Notes: a model not told the origin generated them from the sequence alone. 64,000 nt of DNA from Thalassovita aquimarina (GCF_018219815.1 NZ_JADMKU010000006.1:124001-188000); one strand, 5' to 3'; numbered from the stretch's first letter, positions 1 to 10,405 are shown. Translations and numbers: made by a program.

Positions 1-873
1 GCTTGGGCCGGCACGAACGGCGGCTATGCCTTCTGGATGCTGGTCATCGCGGCCCTGTTCACCAGCTTCTACAGCTGGCGGCTGATGTTCCTGACCTTCT
101 ACGGCGAGGCACGCGGCAACAAGCACACCCATGAACACGCGCATGAAAGCCCGAAAGTCATGCTGGTTCCGCTGGGCGTTCTGGCGCTTGGTTCGGTGTT
201 CGCCGGTATGATCTGGTACGGATCGTTCTTCGGCGATCACAACAAGGTCAACGCTTTCTTCGGCATCCCGGTTCATCATGAAGCCGCGGCAGAAGGCGAA
301 GCTGCGGGGCATGGCGAGGAACAAGCCGCAGCCGACACCCTCGCCGCCGCCGACACCGGCCATGGCGAAGCTGCCCCGGCAGCGTCGGAGGAGCACGCCG
401 CGGCAGATCACGGCATGGCGCCGCAGGGTGCGATCTTCATGCATCCCGACAATCACGTGATGGATGACGCGCACCATGCGCCGACCTGGGTCAAGCTGAG
501 CCCGTTCATCGCGATGGCTCTGGGGTTCGTGGTCGCGCTTTGGTTCTACATCTGGAATCCGGCGCTGCCGGCCAAGGTGGCCGAGGTCAATCGCCCGCTC
601 TACCTGTTCCTGCTGAACAAGTGGTATTTCGACGAAATCTACGACTTCGTCTTCGTTCAGCCGGCCAAGGCGATCGGCCGCTTCTTCTGGAAACGCGGTG
701 ACGGCAACGTCATCGACGGCACCATCAACGGCGTGGCGATGGGGATCATTCCCTTCTTCACCCGCCTCGCTGGCCGGGCGCAATCCGGTTACATCTTCAC
801 TTATGCCTTTGCCATGGTGATCGGCATCGTGGTCCTGATCTCCTGGATGACGCTCAGCGGAGGAGCGCACTAA
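1..873 (+). CDS. nuoL: NADH-quinone oxidoreductase subunit L (C-terminal part)
   Basis: The reading frame is open from base 1, so only the last 290 residues of NuoL are present; the usual protein is about 700 aa. NuoL is the distal proton-pumping antiporter-like membrane subunit of complex I. The visible part has a terminal-barrel helix ([17 protein letters not shown]), a His-rich loop (KHTHEHAHE), a helix, then a long Ala/Glu/His-rich hydrophilic stretch (about residues 95-155 of the fragment) and the typical NuoL end with the lateral-helix remnant [14 protein letters not shown] and a final transmembrane helix. The Ala/His-rich insert resembles the extended loops of Rhodobacterales NuoL. The stop TAA overlaps the nuoM start by one base (TAATG), as expected for a nuo operon. 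Confidence 0.95.
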   Translation, partial: AWAGTNGGYAFWMLVIAALFTSFYSWRLMFLTFYGEARGNKHTHEHAHESPKVMLVPLGVLALGSVFAGMIWYGSFFGDHNKVNAFFGIPVHHEAAAEGEAAGHGEEQAAADTLAAADTGHGEAAPAASEEHAAADHGMAPQGAIFMHPDNHVMDDAHHAPTWVKLSPFIAMALGFVVALWFYIWNPALPAKVAEVNRPLYLFLLNKWYFDEIYDFVFVQPAKAIGRFFWKRGDGNVIDGTINGVAMGIIPFFTRLAGRAQSGYIFTYAFAMVIGIVVLISWMTLSGGAH

Positions 874-2420
874 TGAACGACAGTCTGCTCTCTCTGGTCA
901 CATTCATTCCCGCGCTGGCGGCGGCGATCCTCGCCCTGTTCCTGCGCGGCGAAGATGCGGCCGCGCAACGCAACGCCAAATGGCTTGCGATGATCGCCAC
1001 CGTGGTGACCTTCCTGGTGTCGCTGTTCATCCTGGCGGAATTCGATCCCTCCAATACCGGGTTCCAGTTCGTGGAAGAACACGAATGGCTGCTGGGCATG
1101 AAATACAAGATGGGCGTCGACGGCATTTCGGTTCTCTTCGTGCTGCTAACGACCTTCATGATGCCGCTGACCATCTGGGCCAGCTGGGGCGTGGAAAAGC
1201 GGGTCAAGGAATACATGATCGCCTTCCTGCTGCTGGAAACGCTGATGCTGGGCGTGTTCATGGCGCTGGACCTGGTGCTGTTCTACCTGTTCTTCGAAGC
1301 GGGCCTCATTCCGATGTTCCTGATCATCGGGATCTGGGGCGGCAAGAACCGGATCTACGCCTCGTTCAAGTTCTTCCTCTACACCTTCCTCGGCTCGGTG
1401 CTGATGCTGGTGGCGATGATCGCGATGTATGCCGATGCCGGTACCACCGACATCCCGACGCTGCTGAACCACCAGTTCGGATCGGAAAGCTTCTCGATCC
1501 TCGGCATCCATGTCGTGGGCGGGATGCAGACGCTGCTGTTCCTGGCCTTCTTCGCCTCCTTCGCGGTGAAGATGCCGATGTGGCCGGTCCATACCTGGCT
1601 GCCCGATGCGCACGTGCAGGCGCCGACCGCCGGGTCGGTGGTTCTGGCCGCGATCCTGCTGAAAATGGGCGGCTACGGCTTCCTGCGCTTCTCGCTGCCG
1701 ATGTTCCCGGTGGGCGCGGATATCCTGACGCCGCTGGTGTTCTGGATGTCGGCCATCGCCATCGTCTACACCTCGCTCGTCGCGCTGGTGCAGGAGGACA
1801 TGAAGAAGCTGATCGCCTATTCGTCGGTCGCCCATATGGGCTATGTCACGATGGGCATCTTCGCCGCCAACCAGCAGGGGATCGACGGCGCAATCTTCCA
1901 GATGCTGAGCCACGGCTTCATCTCGGGCGCACTGTTCCTGTGCGTCGGGGTGATCTATGACCGGATGCATACCCGCGAAATCGACGCCTATGGCGGTCTG
2001 GTGAACCGGATGCCGGCCTATGCGCTGATCTTCATGTTCTTCACCATGGCCAATGTCGGCCTGCCGGGCACGTCGGGCTTCATCGGTGAATTCCTGACCC
2101 TGATGGGCGTGTTCCAGGTCAATACCTGGGTGGCTCTGGTGGCGACCTCGGGCGTGATCCTGTCGGCGTCCTACGCGCTCTGGCTCTATCGCCGGGTGGT
2201 GTTCGGCGACCTGATCAAGGAAAGCCTGAAGACGATCCGGGACATGACCCCGCGTGAAAAGGGCATCTTCGCGCCGCTGGTTGCGATGACCCTGCTGCTG
2301 GGCGTCTACCCGTCGCTGGTCACCGACATCATCGGCCCCTCGGTAGAGGCGCTGGTCCACAATTATGACATGGCTCTTGCGGACGCGCCCGGCGCGACCC
2401 AAGTCGCCGCATCGCACTAA
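873..2420 (+). CDS. nuoM: NADH-quinone oxidoreductase subunit M
   Basis: A 515-residue polytopic membrane protein of normal NuoM length, the second antiporter-like proton channel of complex I. Family hallmarks are visible: [23 protein letters not shown] with the conserved Glu in TM5, the [20 protein letters not shown] segment, the Lys-bearing TM7 region [26 protein letters not shown], and [17 protein letters not shown] followed by the [11 protein letters not shown] helix with its conserved histidine. The start overlaps the nuoL stop by one base and the gene is followed 15 bases later by nuoN with a GGGAG ribosome-binding site, so the three genes are one operon. Confidence 0.97.
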   Translation: MNDSLLSLVTFIPALAAAILALFLRGEDAAAQRNAKWLAMIATVVTFLVSLFILAEFDPSNTGFQFVEEHEWLLGMKYKMGVDGISVLFVLLTTFMMPLTIWASWGVEKRVKEYMIAFLLLETLMLGVFMALDLVLFYLFFEAGLIPMFLIIGIWGGKNRIYASFKFFLYTFLGSVLMLVAMIAMYADAGTTDIPTLLNHQFGSESFSILGIHVVGGMQTLLFLAFFASFAVKMPMWPVHTWLPDAHVQAPTAGSVVLAAILLKMGGYGFLRFSLPMFPVGADILTPLVFWMSAIAIVYTSLVALVQEDMKKLIAYSSVAHMGYVTMGIFAANQQGIDGAIFQMLSHGFISGALFLCVGVIYDRMHTREIDAYGGLVNRMPAYALIFMFFTMANVGLPGTSGFIGEFLTLMGVFQVNTWVALVATSGVILSASYALWLYRRVVFGDLIKESLKTIRDMTPREKGIFAPLVAMTLLLGVYPSLVTDIIGPSVEALVHNYDMALADAPGATQVAASH

Positions 2421-2435
2421 CGGGAGCCCTGAGAG

Positions 2436-3875
2436 ATGATCCAGGCCGATCTGAACATTATCCTTCCCGAAATCCTGCTTGCGGTTTACGCGATGCTGGG
2501 TCTGCTTGCCGCCGTCTATACCGGCAAGGACAAGCTGGCCGGGCTGCTGACCTGGACCACCGCCGTGGTGATGGTGCTGCTGGCCGCGCTGATCGGGCTC
2601 AGCGGGCAGGGCACCAACGTGGCCTTCGGCGGCATGTTCCATGACGACGCCTTCGCGCGGTTCGCCAAGGTGACCATCCTGCTTTCCGCCGCCGCCGTGC
2701 TGGTGATGAGCCAGGACTACATGTCGCGCAAGAACATGCTGCGCTTCGAATACCCGGTACTGTTGTCGCTGGCCGCCGTCGGCATGATGATGATGGTGTC
2801 CGCCGGAGACCTGATGTCGCTTTACATGGGGCTGGAACTGCAGTCGCTGGCGCTTTACGTGGTCGCCGCGATCCGCCGCGACAGTGTGAAGTCGACCGAG
2901 GCGGGGCTGAAATACTTCGTGCTGGGCGCGCTCAGCTCGGGTCTGCTGCTCTACGGTGCGTCGCTGGTTTATGGCTATGCCGGCACCACGCTGTTTTCCG
3001 GTATCATCGAAGCGGCCTCGGGCGGTCATGCCTCGCTGGGCCTGCTGTTCGGCCTGGTCTTCGTGATCTCCGGCCTGGCCTTCAAGGTTTCCGCCGTGCC
3101 GTTCCACATGTGGACCCCGGACGTCTACGAAGGGTCTCCCACCCCGGTCACCGCTTTCTTCGCCACCGCGCCGAAAATGGCCGCGATGGGGCTGTTCGCG
3201 CGGGTGCTGCATGATGCCTTCGGTGGCGTGACCGCGGACTGGAGCCAGGTGATCGCGCTATTGTCGGTGCTGTCGATGTTCGTCGGCGCCGTGGCGGCGA
3301 TCGGGCAGCGTGATATCAAGCGGCTGATGGCCTATTCGTCGATTGCTCACATGGGTTATGCGCTGATGGGGCTGGCCGCAGGGACCGCCTTCGGGGTGCA
3401 GGCGCTGCTGATCTACATGGTGATCTACGTGACGATGAACGTCGGCACCTTCGCCTTCATCCTGTCGATGGAAAAGGACGGCGCGCCGGTGACCGACCTC
3501 AACGCGCTGAACATGTATTCCAAGTCCGAGCCGGGCAAGGCGCTGGCGATGCTTGTGTTGCTGTTCTCGCTGGCCGGTGTGCCGCCGATGCTGGGCTTCT
3601 TCGGCAAGTTCTACGTGGTCAAGGCCGCCTATGATGCCGGTCTGGCATGGCTGGCGGTGCTGGGCGTGATCGCCTCGGTGATCGGTGCGTTCTACTACCT
3701 GCGCATCGTCTACTACATGTATTTCGGTAGCGAGGCCGAACCGCTGGACAAGACCCGTTCGCCGGTCCTGTGGGGCTTCCTGATGGCATCCGCGGCGGTA
3801 ATGGTTCTGGGCATCTTCAACATGTTCGGCATCGAAGGCATTGCCGAGGCCGCGGCGGCGACGCTGGTCAACTGA
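2436..3875 (+). CDS. nuoN: NADH-quinone oxidoreductase subunit N
   Basis: A 479-residue membrane protein, the third antiporter-like subunit of complex I. The sequence shows the NuoN pattern: [20 protein letters not shown] (conserved Glu of TM5), [43 protein letters not shown] with the channel Lys, [19 protein letters not shown], and [19 protein letters not shown]. Start ATG at 2436 follows GGGAGCCCTGAGAG, a good ribosome-binding region. It is the last nuo gene; no accessory ORF follows and a strong hairpin terminator lies just after it. Confidence 0.97.
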   Translation: MIQADLNIILPEILLAVYAMLGLLAAVYTGKDKLAGLLTWTTAVVMVLLAALIGLSGQGTNVAFGGMFHDDAFARFAKVTILLSAAAVLVMSQDYMSRKNMLRFEYPVLLSLAAVGMMMMVSAGDLMSLYMGLELQSLALYVVAAIRRDSVKSTEAGLKYFVLGALSSGLLLYGASLVYGYAGTTLFSGIIEAASGGHASLGLLFGLVFVISGLAFKVSAVPFHMWTPDVYEGSPTPVTAFFATAPKMAAMGLFARVLHDAFGGVTADWSQVIALLSVLSMFVGAVAAIGQRDIKRLMAYSSIAHMGYALMGLAAGTAFGVQALLIYMVIYVTMNVGTFAFILSMEKDGAPVTDLNALNMYSKSEPGKALAMLVLLFSLAGVPPMLGFFGKFYVVKAAYDAGLAWLAVLGVIASVIGAFYYLRIVYYMYFGSEAEPLDKTRSPVLWGFLMASAAVMVLGIFNMFGIEGIAEAAAATLVN

Positions 3876-3898
3876 CCCGCAACGCAAACTGATCCGAC

Positions 3899-3931
3899 AA
3901 CGGCGCGCCTTGTGGCGCGCCGTTTTCTTTT
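3899..3931 (+). terminator. Rho-independent terminator of the nuo operon
   Basis: Perfect 11-bp inverted repeat AACGGCGCGCC / GGCGCGCCGTT with a TTGT loop, followed by TTTTCTTTT. It lies 24 bases after the nuoN stop on the same strand, so it closes the complex I operon. Confidence 0.93.
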
Positions 3932-4035
3932 GCGCCGGGGCAGGGGTTACCGATAAAACCCTCGCCTCGAAACACCCTCTTGGTTATCGTGAATTTTCAG
4001 GGGCCTAGGTGTCTGAACAGGGGGAGCAGCAACAC

Positions 4036-4389
4036 ATGATCAACGCCATCGCCGTCATCCTGTCCTGCCAGCTTGCGGGCGAAGCGGCTGCGCGGGGGCT
4101 GTCGCTGCCGGTGCCGGGGCCGGTTCTGGGCTTCGTCCTGCTGTTCACACTGCTCTGGCTGCGTCCGTCGCTGGCCGAAAGCATTGGAGGGACTGCGCGG
4201 GGCATCCTTGCGCATTTGTCGCTGCTGTTCGTGCCTGCCGGTGTCGGCGTGGTCGGCAACCTGGACCTGTTGTCGCGCAACTGGCTGCCGATCGCCGTCG
4301 TTCTGGTGGTCAGCACGGTGATCGCGATGATCGCCAGTGTCGCGACCTTCCTTGCCGTGCACCGCCTGACCCGAGGCGGCAATGACTGA
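4036..4389 (+). CDS. CidA/LrgA-family holin-like membrane protein
   Basis: A small (117 aa) protein with four predicted membrane helices. The N-terminus has the CidA/LrgA signature (LAGEAAARGLSLPVPGPVLG, matching the usual L..G...LPIPGPVLG). LrgA/CidA proteins pair with LrgB/CidB in the cytoplasmic membrane; roles proposed for the family include control of murein hydrolase activity and export of small organic acids such as glycolate or pyruvate. A GTG at 4009 is in frame, but the GGGGAG at 4021-4026 sits 9 bases before ATG 4036, and the family N-terminus starts there, so I chose 4036. The gene overlaps the downstream LrgB gene by 8 bases, indicating coupled translation. Confidence 0.88.
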   Translation: MINAIAVILSCQLAGEAAARGLSLPVPGPVLGFVLLFTLLWLRPSLAESIGGTARGILAHLSLLFVPAGVGVVGNLDLLSRNWLPIAVVLVVSTVIAMIASVATFLAVHRLTRGGND

Positions 4390-5098
4390 CGTCGCCCGGA
4401 TCTGGAGCTACCTGTCCACCGAACCGCTGCTTTGGCTGACCTGCACCATCGTTGTCTATGTCGCCGCCGAAGCGGTCGCTATGCGGCTGGGGCGGCGGGC
4501 GCTGGCCAACCCTGTGCTGTTTTCCGTCATCATCATCGCGCCGATCCTGTGGCTGTCGGACACGCCCTATGAAACCTATTTCGAGGGTGCGCAGTTCATC
4601 CATTTCCTGCTTGGCCCGGCGACCGTCGCTTTGGCCGTGCCGCTGCACGCCAACCTGCGCACGGTGACCCGGACGGCGGGACCGATCCTCGCCGCGCTGC
4701 TGGTCGGATCGGTGGTCGCGGCACTGTCGGCGGTACTGTTGGCCAAGGCCTTCGGTCTGCCCGATCAGGTGATCGTATCGCTGAGCCCGAAATCCACCAC
4801 CGCGCCGGTCGCGCTTGGCATTTCCGAGGCGCTTGGCGGATTGCCGACGCTGACGGCCGTTCTGGTGATCTTGACCGGCATCATCGGCGCAATCACCGTG
4901 ACGCCGCTGATGAACGCGATGGGGGTCACCGACTGGCGCGCGCGCGGGTTCGCGGTGGGCGTGGCGGCGCATGGCATCGGCACCGCGCGGGCGTTTCAGG
5001 TCAACGAACTGGCCGGAACCTTCGCCGGGATCGGCATGGCGCTGAACGCGATCCTCACCAGCCTGATCGCCCCGCTGATCGTGGCATTGGTGCTTTAG
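4382..5098 (+). CDS. LrgB/CidB-family membrane protein
   Basis: A 238-residue protein of about eight membrane segments with the LrgB signature in the second half: SLSPKSTTAPVALGISEALGG (SPKSVTTPIA.. in the family), then a GVAAHGIGTARAFQ motif and the GIGMALNAILTSLIAPL tail. It pairs with the overlapping LrgA-like gene; together they may act as a small-metabolite exporter or holin-like pair. The stop codon overlaps by four bases the stop of the convergent gene at 5095-5478, so no terminator fits between the two. Confidence 0.9.
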   Translation: MTDVARIWSYLSTEPLLWLTCTIVVYVAAEAVAMRLGRRALANPVLFSVIIIAPILWLSDTPYETYFEGAQFIHFLLGPATVALAVPLHANLRTVTRTAGPILAALLVGSVVAALSAVLLAKAFGLPDQVIVSLSPKSTTAPVALGISEALGGLPTLTAVLVILTGIIGAITVTPLMNAMGVTDWRARGFAVGVAAHGIGTARAFQVNELAGTFAGIGMALNAILTSLIAPLIVALVL

Positions 5099-5478
5099 GT
5101 CTCCGGCTCCAGCACCTTGCGGGCCGACCGGAAACATTCGATCCCCTGCGGCACGCCGCAATAGATCGCGATGACATGGATGATGGCGCGGATTTCTTCC
5201 TTGCTGACACCGTTGTTGATCGCGCCGCGCAGGTGAAGTTCCCATTCATGCATCTTGCCCAAGGCCCCGATCATGGCGAGGTTCATCATCGACCGGGTCT
5301 TGGCGTCGATCACATCGTCGCCCCAGCCGAAGCCCCAGCACCATGCGGTCATCGCTTCCTGAAAGGGGCGATTGAAATCATCGGCAGCATCGAGTGATTT
5401 CTCGACATAGTCTGCGCCGAGGGTGGATTTACGCTGCTCGAGTCCTTTCAGGAACAGATCTTCGTCAAAAACATACAT
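5095..5478 (-). CDS. Carboxymuconolactone decarboxylase family protein
   Basis: A 127-residue all-helical protein of the CMD/AhpD superfamily, close to the PcaC type in size. Visible hallmarks are SMMNLAMIGALGKMHEWELHLRGAINNGVSKEEI (read in pieces: the E..LH.R.A.NNG.S..EI core) and IIHVIAIYCGVPQG. The AhpD CxxC redox motif is absent, so peroxidase-linked function is unlikely; a role as 4-carboxymuconolactone decarboxylase or a related small-molecule enzyme is possible. The frame is open further upstream, but ATG 5478 is preceded by GGAAAGGCAAGG and begins the conserved part, so it is preferred. It stands alone, convergent with the LrgAB pair. Confidence 0.85.
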   Translation of the reverse strand: MYVFDEDLFLKGLEQRKSTLGADYVEKSLDAADDFNRPFQEAMTAWCWGFGWGDDVIDAKTRSMMNLAMIGALGKMHEWELHLRGAINNGVSKEEIRAIIHVIAIYCGVPQGIECFRSARKVLEPET

Positions 5479-5797
5479 TACCTTGCCTTTCCTATTTGAA
5501 GCCCCGCCGGTGATGATGTCGTGCTCCGGGCTTGAGAGGTGATCCATCGCGCCTTGCGAGTTTGATAGCGCCCGAGAGGCGGAAAAGCACGTCGGGATGA
5601 CGGGGGCCCGGGGCCATCGCGTGACCGGCCTATTCATGCTGACACCGAAAGATCACAAACGCCATGGTTGCCGGTCAAAGGCCGTCTTTCACGACGATGG
5701 TGGGCCATCTTTTTTGACTTCATCTTAATATTCTCAATTGTGCATTTGACGACGTTGGATGTAGCCTGATGCCTGATTTCATCAGGGAATTCTGGAG
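5479..5797. other. Divergent intergenic region before the RND efflux operon
   Basis: About 320 bases between two divergent genes. The half nearest the efflux operon is A/T-rich (5708-5755) and probably holds its promoter. An inverted repeat CCTGAT-TTC-ATCAGG lies at 5772-5786, preceded by another CCTGAT at 5765-5770; the right arm runs into AGGGA, the likely ribosome-binding site of the adaptor gene. The rest shows no gene I can support. Confidence 0.5.
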
Positions 5798-7093
5798 ATG
5801 ACGATTTGGCTTGCAGGGCTGTCGCGGGTTCTCGCCGTGGCTGTGCCTTTGGCGCTTGGAGCGCTTTCCATTGCGTATTCGGATCAACTGGCGCAGCCGC
5901 CGGCCGGGAAGGAACGCCAGCGTCCGCCGACGCCGGTGCGGGTCATCACGCTTGAGCCGGTGATGCTGACGCCGCGCACGGTGGGGTACGGGCAGATACA
6001 GCCGGCGCGCGAATGGCGCGCCGTCGCCCGGGTCGAAGGCGAGGTGGTCGAGACCTCGGACCTGCTTGCCGGTGGCGAGATCGCGCCGGGCGGCACGGTT
6101 CTGCTGCGGATCGACGATGCCGATATCAAGCTGACGCTGGCCCAGATCGACGCGCAGATGCGGGCGCTGGAGGTGAAGAACGAAACGCTCGCGGTCAGCC
6201 TCGACCTTGTCGAAAAGGACCTCGAGCTTAGCCGCAACGACGTCACCCGGCAGGAAGACCTTGCCGAACGCGGCGTCGCCAGCGCGGCGGCGCTGGATCA
6301 GGCCCGGCGCCAGGAACTCGCCGCGCGCGGCAAGGTGGCCGAAATCAACAACCAGTTGGCGCTGAATGCTGCCGAACGGGATGTTCTGGTCGCCCAGCGG
6401 GCCAGCGCGGCGCGGTCACTCGATTTCACGACGATCACGGCGCCCTATGACCTGCGCATCACCTCGGTCGCGGCAGAGCAAGGCCAGGTCGTCAACCGCG
6501 GTCAGGCGTTGCTGACCGCCGAGGGGATCGACGCGGTGGAGGTCGCCGCGCAGTTCCCGCTCGGACGCATGGGGCCGGTTGTCCGCGCGCTCGGGCCGGG
6601 CGGGACCGTGATGGATTTGAAGGCGAAGGTGCGGTTGCCGGCGCCGGGCCACGTGGCATCCTGGGATGCGCAGGTCATGCGGGTTGCCGAGGCGATCGAT
6701 GCCCGTACCCAAAGCACCGGCATTGTCGTGCGGATCGACGATCCGCTGGGGCAGGCCGCCGCCGGGCAGCGCCCGCCGCTGCGCCGCAACACCTTCGTAT
6801 CGGTCGAGCTGAGCGCGCCGCCGCGCGACGTGCTGGCCGCGCCGCTGGACGCGGTGCGCGATGGGCGCGCTCTGGTGGTGAACGCCGAGGGCAAGCTGGA
6901 ACCGCGCGCGGTTGAGACCGCCTATAGCGTCGGATCGATCGCGGTGATTACCGGCGGGGTCGGGGCGGGCGAACAGCTGGTCGTTACCGACCCGGCGGTC
7001 GCGGTGCCGGGCATGGCGGTGAAACCGATGGAGGACAAGGCGCTCAAGGCCGAAATCGCGCGGTTGGCCCTAGGAGCGGAGCCTGCCAAATGA
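5798..7093 (+). CDS. RND efflux periplasmic adaptor (HlyD/MFP family)
   Basis: A 431-residue membrane-fusion protein that would bridge an inner-membrane RND pump and an outer-membrane channel. It has an N-terminal hydrophobic segment (about residues 5-25), a lipoyl/barrel-sandwich part (VARVEGEVVETSDLLAGGEIAPGG ... ITAPYDLRITSVAAEQGQVVNRGQ), an intervening alpha-hairpin coiled coil of about residues 105-195, and a C-terminal beta-barrel/membrane-proximal part. The start ATG 5798 is placed by AGGGA at 5784-5788. It overlaps the pump gene by four bases (ATGA). No outer-membrane factor gene lies next to it, so a TolC-like partner must be encoded elsewhere. Confidence 0.93.
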   Translation: MTIWLAGLSRVLAVAVPLALGALSIAYSDQLAQPPAGKERQRPPTPVRVITLEPVMLTPRTVGYGQIQPAREWRAVARVEGEVVETSDLLAGGEIAPGGTVLLRIDDADIKLTLAQIDAQMRALEVKNETLAVSLDLVEKDLELSRNDVTRQEDLAERGVASAAALDQARRQELAARGKVAEINNQLALNAAERDVLVAQRASAARSLDFTTITAPYDLRITSVAAEQGQVVNRGQALLTAEGIDAVEVAAQFPLGRMGPVVRALGPGGTVMDLKAKVRLPAPGHVASWDAQVMRVAEAIDARTQSTGIVVRIDDPLGQAAAGQRPPLRRNTFVSVELSAPPRDVLAAPLDAVRDGRALVVNAEGKLEPRAVETAYSVGSIAVITGGVGAGEQLVVTDPAVAVPGMAVKPMEDKALKAEIARLALGAEPAK

Positions 7094-10000
7094 TCCGCCT
7101 TTTCGCGACGCATCCCACCGCCGCCAACATCCTGATGCTGGCGCTGATCGTGCTGGGCCTTGTGGCGCTGCCGACCCTGCAGCGCGACACGTTCCCGGTC
7201 GTAGCGCCCTCGGAGGTCGAAGTGCGCATCGCCTATCCCGGCGCGTCCCCGGCGGAGGTGGAGCGCGGCATATGCGAAGCGGTGGAAGACCCGGTCCGTG
7301 CGGTCGACAACCTGGCCGAACTGTCCTGCCTGTCGCGGGACAACCAGGCCGTTTTGACCGCCGAGATCGTCGAAGGCGCCGACATGCAGCGTTTTTACGA
7401 TGACGTGACCGCGGCCGTTGACGGCGTCAGCGGATTGCCGGACCAGTCCGAGCGCCCCGTCGGCCGCATCGTCGAACGCATCGCCAGCGTCGCCACGGTG
7501 GCGGTGACCGGGCCGGAAGATCCGCATGTGCTGCTGGCCTATGCCGACCAACTGGCCGAAAGCCTGACCGCGGACCCGCAGATCACGCGGGCGACGGTTT
7601 CGGGCTTTTCGGATCGCGAAATCGCGGTTGAACTGTCATCCGCGGCGTTGCAACGGTTCGGCCTGACGATCGCCGATCTGGGCGCGGCGCTGACCCACAG
7701 CAGCCTCGACATGCCCGCCGGCACCCTGGAGGGCGATCAGGGCGACGCGCTGATCCGCTTCCTGGGCGAACGGCGCAGTGCGGGGGAACTGGCCTCGATC
7801 CCGCTGACCGGGTCGCCGGGCGGCGCCGAGGTGCGGCTGGGCGACGTCGCCACGATCACCACGCGCTTTGCGGATCCTTGGCAGGCAGCCTATTTCAAGG
7901 GGCAACGGGCGGCGCTGATCAACGTGACCAAGACAGAAAGCCAGGACGCGCTGCGCGTCATGGCCGTGCTGCAGGCCCGCCTGACCGAGGCGCGGGCCGC
8001 GGCGTCCGGAAACATCACGCTGGAGATTTCGCAGGACACCACCTCCAACATCACCGAACGGCTTCGGATCATCAGTACCAACGGCATTCAGGGCCTTGCG
8101 CTCGTGCTGGTTACCATGTGGCTGTTCTTCGGCTTGCGCTTGTCGTTCTGGGTGTCGATGGGATTGCCGGTGTCCTTCCTTGGTGCGGTTTTCGCGATGC
8201 AGGTTTTCGGGCTGACCATCAACATGATGACGATGGTGGCGCTGCTGGTGGCGATCGGGTTGCTGATGGACGACGCGATCGTGATTTCGGAAAATATCGA
8301 ACGCCGCCGCCGCGCCGGGGAAAGCGCGCTGGACGCCGCCGTGAACGGTGCCGCGCAGGTGGCGCCGGGGGTTCTGGCGTCGTTCCTGACGACGGCGATG
8401 ATCGTGGGGCCTTTGGCCTACATGAGCGGCAATATCGGCGCGGTGCTGAAATACATCCCAATCACCCTGATGATCGTGCTGATCGTCAGCCTGATCGAAG
8501 CCTTCCTGATCCTGCCCAACCACCTGAGCCACAGCCTGAAGGATGACGGGCCGGGCCGGGTCAGCGCCGCCGTCAATCGCGGCTTCGACTGGATCCGGGA
8601 TCGTATCGTTGTCCCGCTCTCGGCGCTCAGCCTGCGGTTTCGCTACCTGACGCTGGGGCTTGCGGGGTTCCTGCTGCTGTTTTCGCTCACGCCCTATACC
8701 GGCAAGTTCATCAAGTTCCAGAGCTTCCCGCAGCTTGAAAGCGACACCGTCGAGGCGCGGTTTCTGCTGGTGCAGGGTTCGCCGTTCGAACGCACCGAGC
8801 AGCGGGTGAGGAAAGCCGTCGTCGCGCTCGAGAAGATCAACGAAAAGTTGACGCCGGAACAGCCCGGCGGGCAGGCGTTGGTGCAAAGCTACACGGTGTC
8901 TTACGGCGTCAATGCCGACACGCCGGAAACCGGGCCGCATATGGCGACGATCAGCGCGCGGCTGCTGCCCGCCGGGGTGCGCACGACCGAGGTGACGGCG
9001 ATCCTCGACGCCTGGAAGAAGGCCACCGGGCCGCTGCCCGACATGGCGGCGCTGCGCTTCACCGACAAGGAACGCGGCGTCGGCGGCAAGCCCATCGATA
9101 TCCGGCTGCAGGGGGCCGACCTTGCCGAACTGGAGGCCACGGCGCGCGAAATGCGGCGCTTCTTCCTCGATTTCGCCGGGGTGCGCGATGTCAGCTATGA
9201 CCTGAAGCCCGGCAAGCCGGAATATATCGTCACCCTGCGCCCCGAGGCGGCCAGCGCGCTTGGCATTTCCGCGCGGGACGTGGCGACGATGTTGCGCGCG
9301 GCCTTCCGTGGCGATACCGGGCTGGAACTGCGCGACGCGCAGGGCACGATCGACATCGTTGCGCGGCTGGACGCGGACGACCGCGCCGCCGCCTCGGATA
9401 TCGCGGCGCTGCGGCTGCGCGGTCAGGACGGTGCGCTGGTGCCGTTGTCGGTGGTGGCCGACATCACCGCGTCGCGCGGCTATGCCAGCATTCAGCGCAT
9501 CGACGGGCAGCGCACGGTATCGGTGCAGGGCACGATCAATCCGGCGGTCGCGAATGCGCGCGAATTGATGGCGGCGCTGAAGGCCGATTACCTGCCGGGG
9601 CTGGCGCAGAAGCGGCCGGGCGTGTCGGTGTCCATCATCGGCGAAACCAAGGATACGGCGACGACTGGCGGGTCGCTGCTGCGCAACCTGGCGATCGGGC
9701 TGATCGGCGTATACCTGATCCTGTCGTTCCAGTTCCGCAGCTTCGTGCAACCCATCGCTGTGCTGGCGGTGATCCCGCTTGGCGCTGTCGGGGTGGTCTG
9801 GGGCCACATGGCACTGGGGCTGCAGATCTCGCTTCCGAGCCTTGTCGGGCTGGCGACGCTGGCGGGGATTGTGGTGAACGATTCAATACTGCTGGTGGTG
9901 TTCATCAAGGACCGCTTGCAGGGGGGCGCCGATATGCTTGACGCCGCGCGCGACGCGGCGGGCGACCGGTTCCGCGCGATTTTCATTACCTCGCTGACCA

Positions 10001-10212
10001 CGGTGGCCGGCCTCGCGCCGCTTCTGTTCGAACAAAGCACCCAGGCCCAATTGTTGCGGCCGATCGTGGCAAGCCTCGCCTTCGGGCTGACCGGGGCGAC
10101 GCTGCTGGCGCTGTTCGTGACACCGGCGGTATTTGCCATCCTCCATGATCTCGGGTTGATCCGTATCGCGAAGACGCAAGCCCGTTCCGCCGCCATTTCC
10201 GGCGTGTCCTGA
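7090..10212 (+). CDS. RND family efflux transporter permease (AcrB-like)
   Basis: A 1,040-residue inner-membrane pump with the duplicated RND plan: TM1, a large periplasmic loop, TM2-7, a second loop and TM8-12. The N-terminus (MIRLFATHPTAANILMLALIVLG...) and the porter-domain text YPGASPAEVERGICEAVEDPV are typical. TM4 contains GLLMDDAIVISENIERRR, holding the paired Asp of the proton relay. TM10-11 text GLATLAGIVVNDSILLVVFIKDR also matches. It is translated from the ATGA overlap with the adaptor gene. Substrates cannot be read from sequence; no drug- or metal-specific signature residues are evident. A long imperfect stem-loop follows the gene. Confidence 0.94.
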   Translation: MIRLFATHPTAANILMLALIVLGLVALPTLQRDTFPVVAPSEVEVRIAYPGASPAEVERGICEAVEDPVRAVDNLAELSCLSRDNQAVLTAEIVEGADMQRFYDDVTAAVDGVSGLPDQSERPVGRIVERIASVATVAVTGPEDPHVLLAYADQLAESLTADPQITRATVSGFSDREIAVELSSAALQRFGLTIADLGAALTHSSLDMPAGTLEGDQGDALIRFLGERRSAGELASIPLTGSPGGAEVRLGDVATITTRFADPWQAAYFKGQRAALINVTKTESQDALRVMAVLQARLTEARAAASGNITLEISQDTTSNITERLRIISTNGIQGLALVLVTMWLFFGLRLSFWVSMGLPVSFLGAVFAMQVFGLTINMMTMVALLVAIGLLMDDAIVISENIERRRRAGESALDAAVNGAAQVAPGVLASFLTTAMIVGPLAYMSGNIGAVLKYIPITLMIVLIVSLIEAFLILPNHLSHSLKDDGPGRVSAAVNRGFDWIRDRIVVPLSALSLRFRYLTLGLAGFLLLFSLTPYTGKFIKFQSFPQLESDTVEARFLLVQGSPFERTEQRVRKAVVALEKINEKLTPEQPGGQALVQSYTVSYGVNADTPETGPHMATISARLLPAGVRTTEVTAILDAWKKATGPLPDMAALRFTDKERGVGGKPIDIRLQGADLAELEATAREMRRFFLDFAGVRDVSYDLKPGKPEYIVTLRPEAASALGISARDVATMLRAAFRGDTGLELRDAQGTIDIVARLDADDRAAASDIAALRLRGQDGALVPLSVVADITASRGYASIQRIDGQRTVSVQGTINPAVANARELMAALKADYLPGLAQKRPGVSVSIIGETKDTATTGGSLLRNLAIGLIGVYLILSFQFRSFVQPIAVLAVIPLGAVGVVWGHMALGLQISLPSLVGLATLAGIVVNDSILLVVFIKDRLQGGADMLDAARDAAGDRFRAIFITSLTTVAGLAPLLFEQSTQAQLLRPIVASLAFGLTGATLLALFVTPAVFAILHDLGLIRIAKTQARSAAISGVS

Positions 10213-10228
10213 AAATGCGTCGTAACAC

Positions 10229-10269
10229 CCGTTTCACCGGCCGGAGGATCATCCGTGCCGGTGGAACGG
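10229..10269 (+). terminator. Stem-loop after the RND operon
   Basis: CCGTTTCACCGGC at 10229-10241 pairs with GCCGGTGGAACGG at 10257-10269 (12 of 13 Watson-Crick pairs and one G-T wobble, 15-base loop). It begins 17 bases after the pump stop codon. There is no T-run after it, so it may be a stabilising 3' hairpin and not a classical intrinsic terminator. Confidence 0.45.
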
Positions 10270-10405
10270 GCGCGGCGCTTTCGGGCCAGCGCCTGTTCGA
10301 TCCCCTGAACGGATCCGCATGAATTGGTCGCTTCACGGTCCGAAATCCGACTTGTTGACTTAGATCATGGCTGGTGGTTCGGGGCTGAAGCAAGTTCAAT
10401 GTCAG

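Noticed and set aside
1146-3212. A 688-codon minus-strand open frame across nuoM and nuoN
   Set aside because: Crosses two real genes and has antisense-like composition (long Gln/His/Arg runs).
7636-9807. A 723-codon minus-strand open frame across the RND pump
   Set aside because: Shadow of the pump gene with no recognisable protein features.
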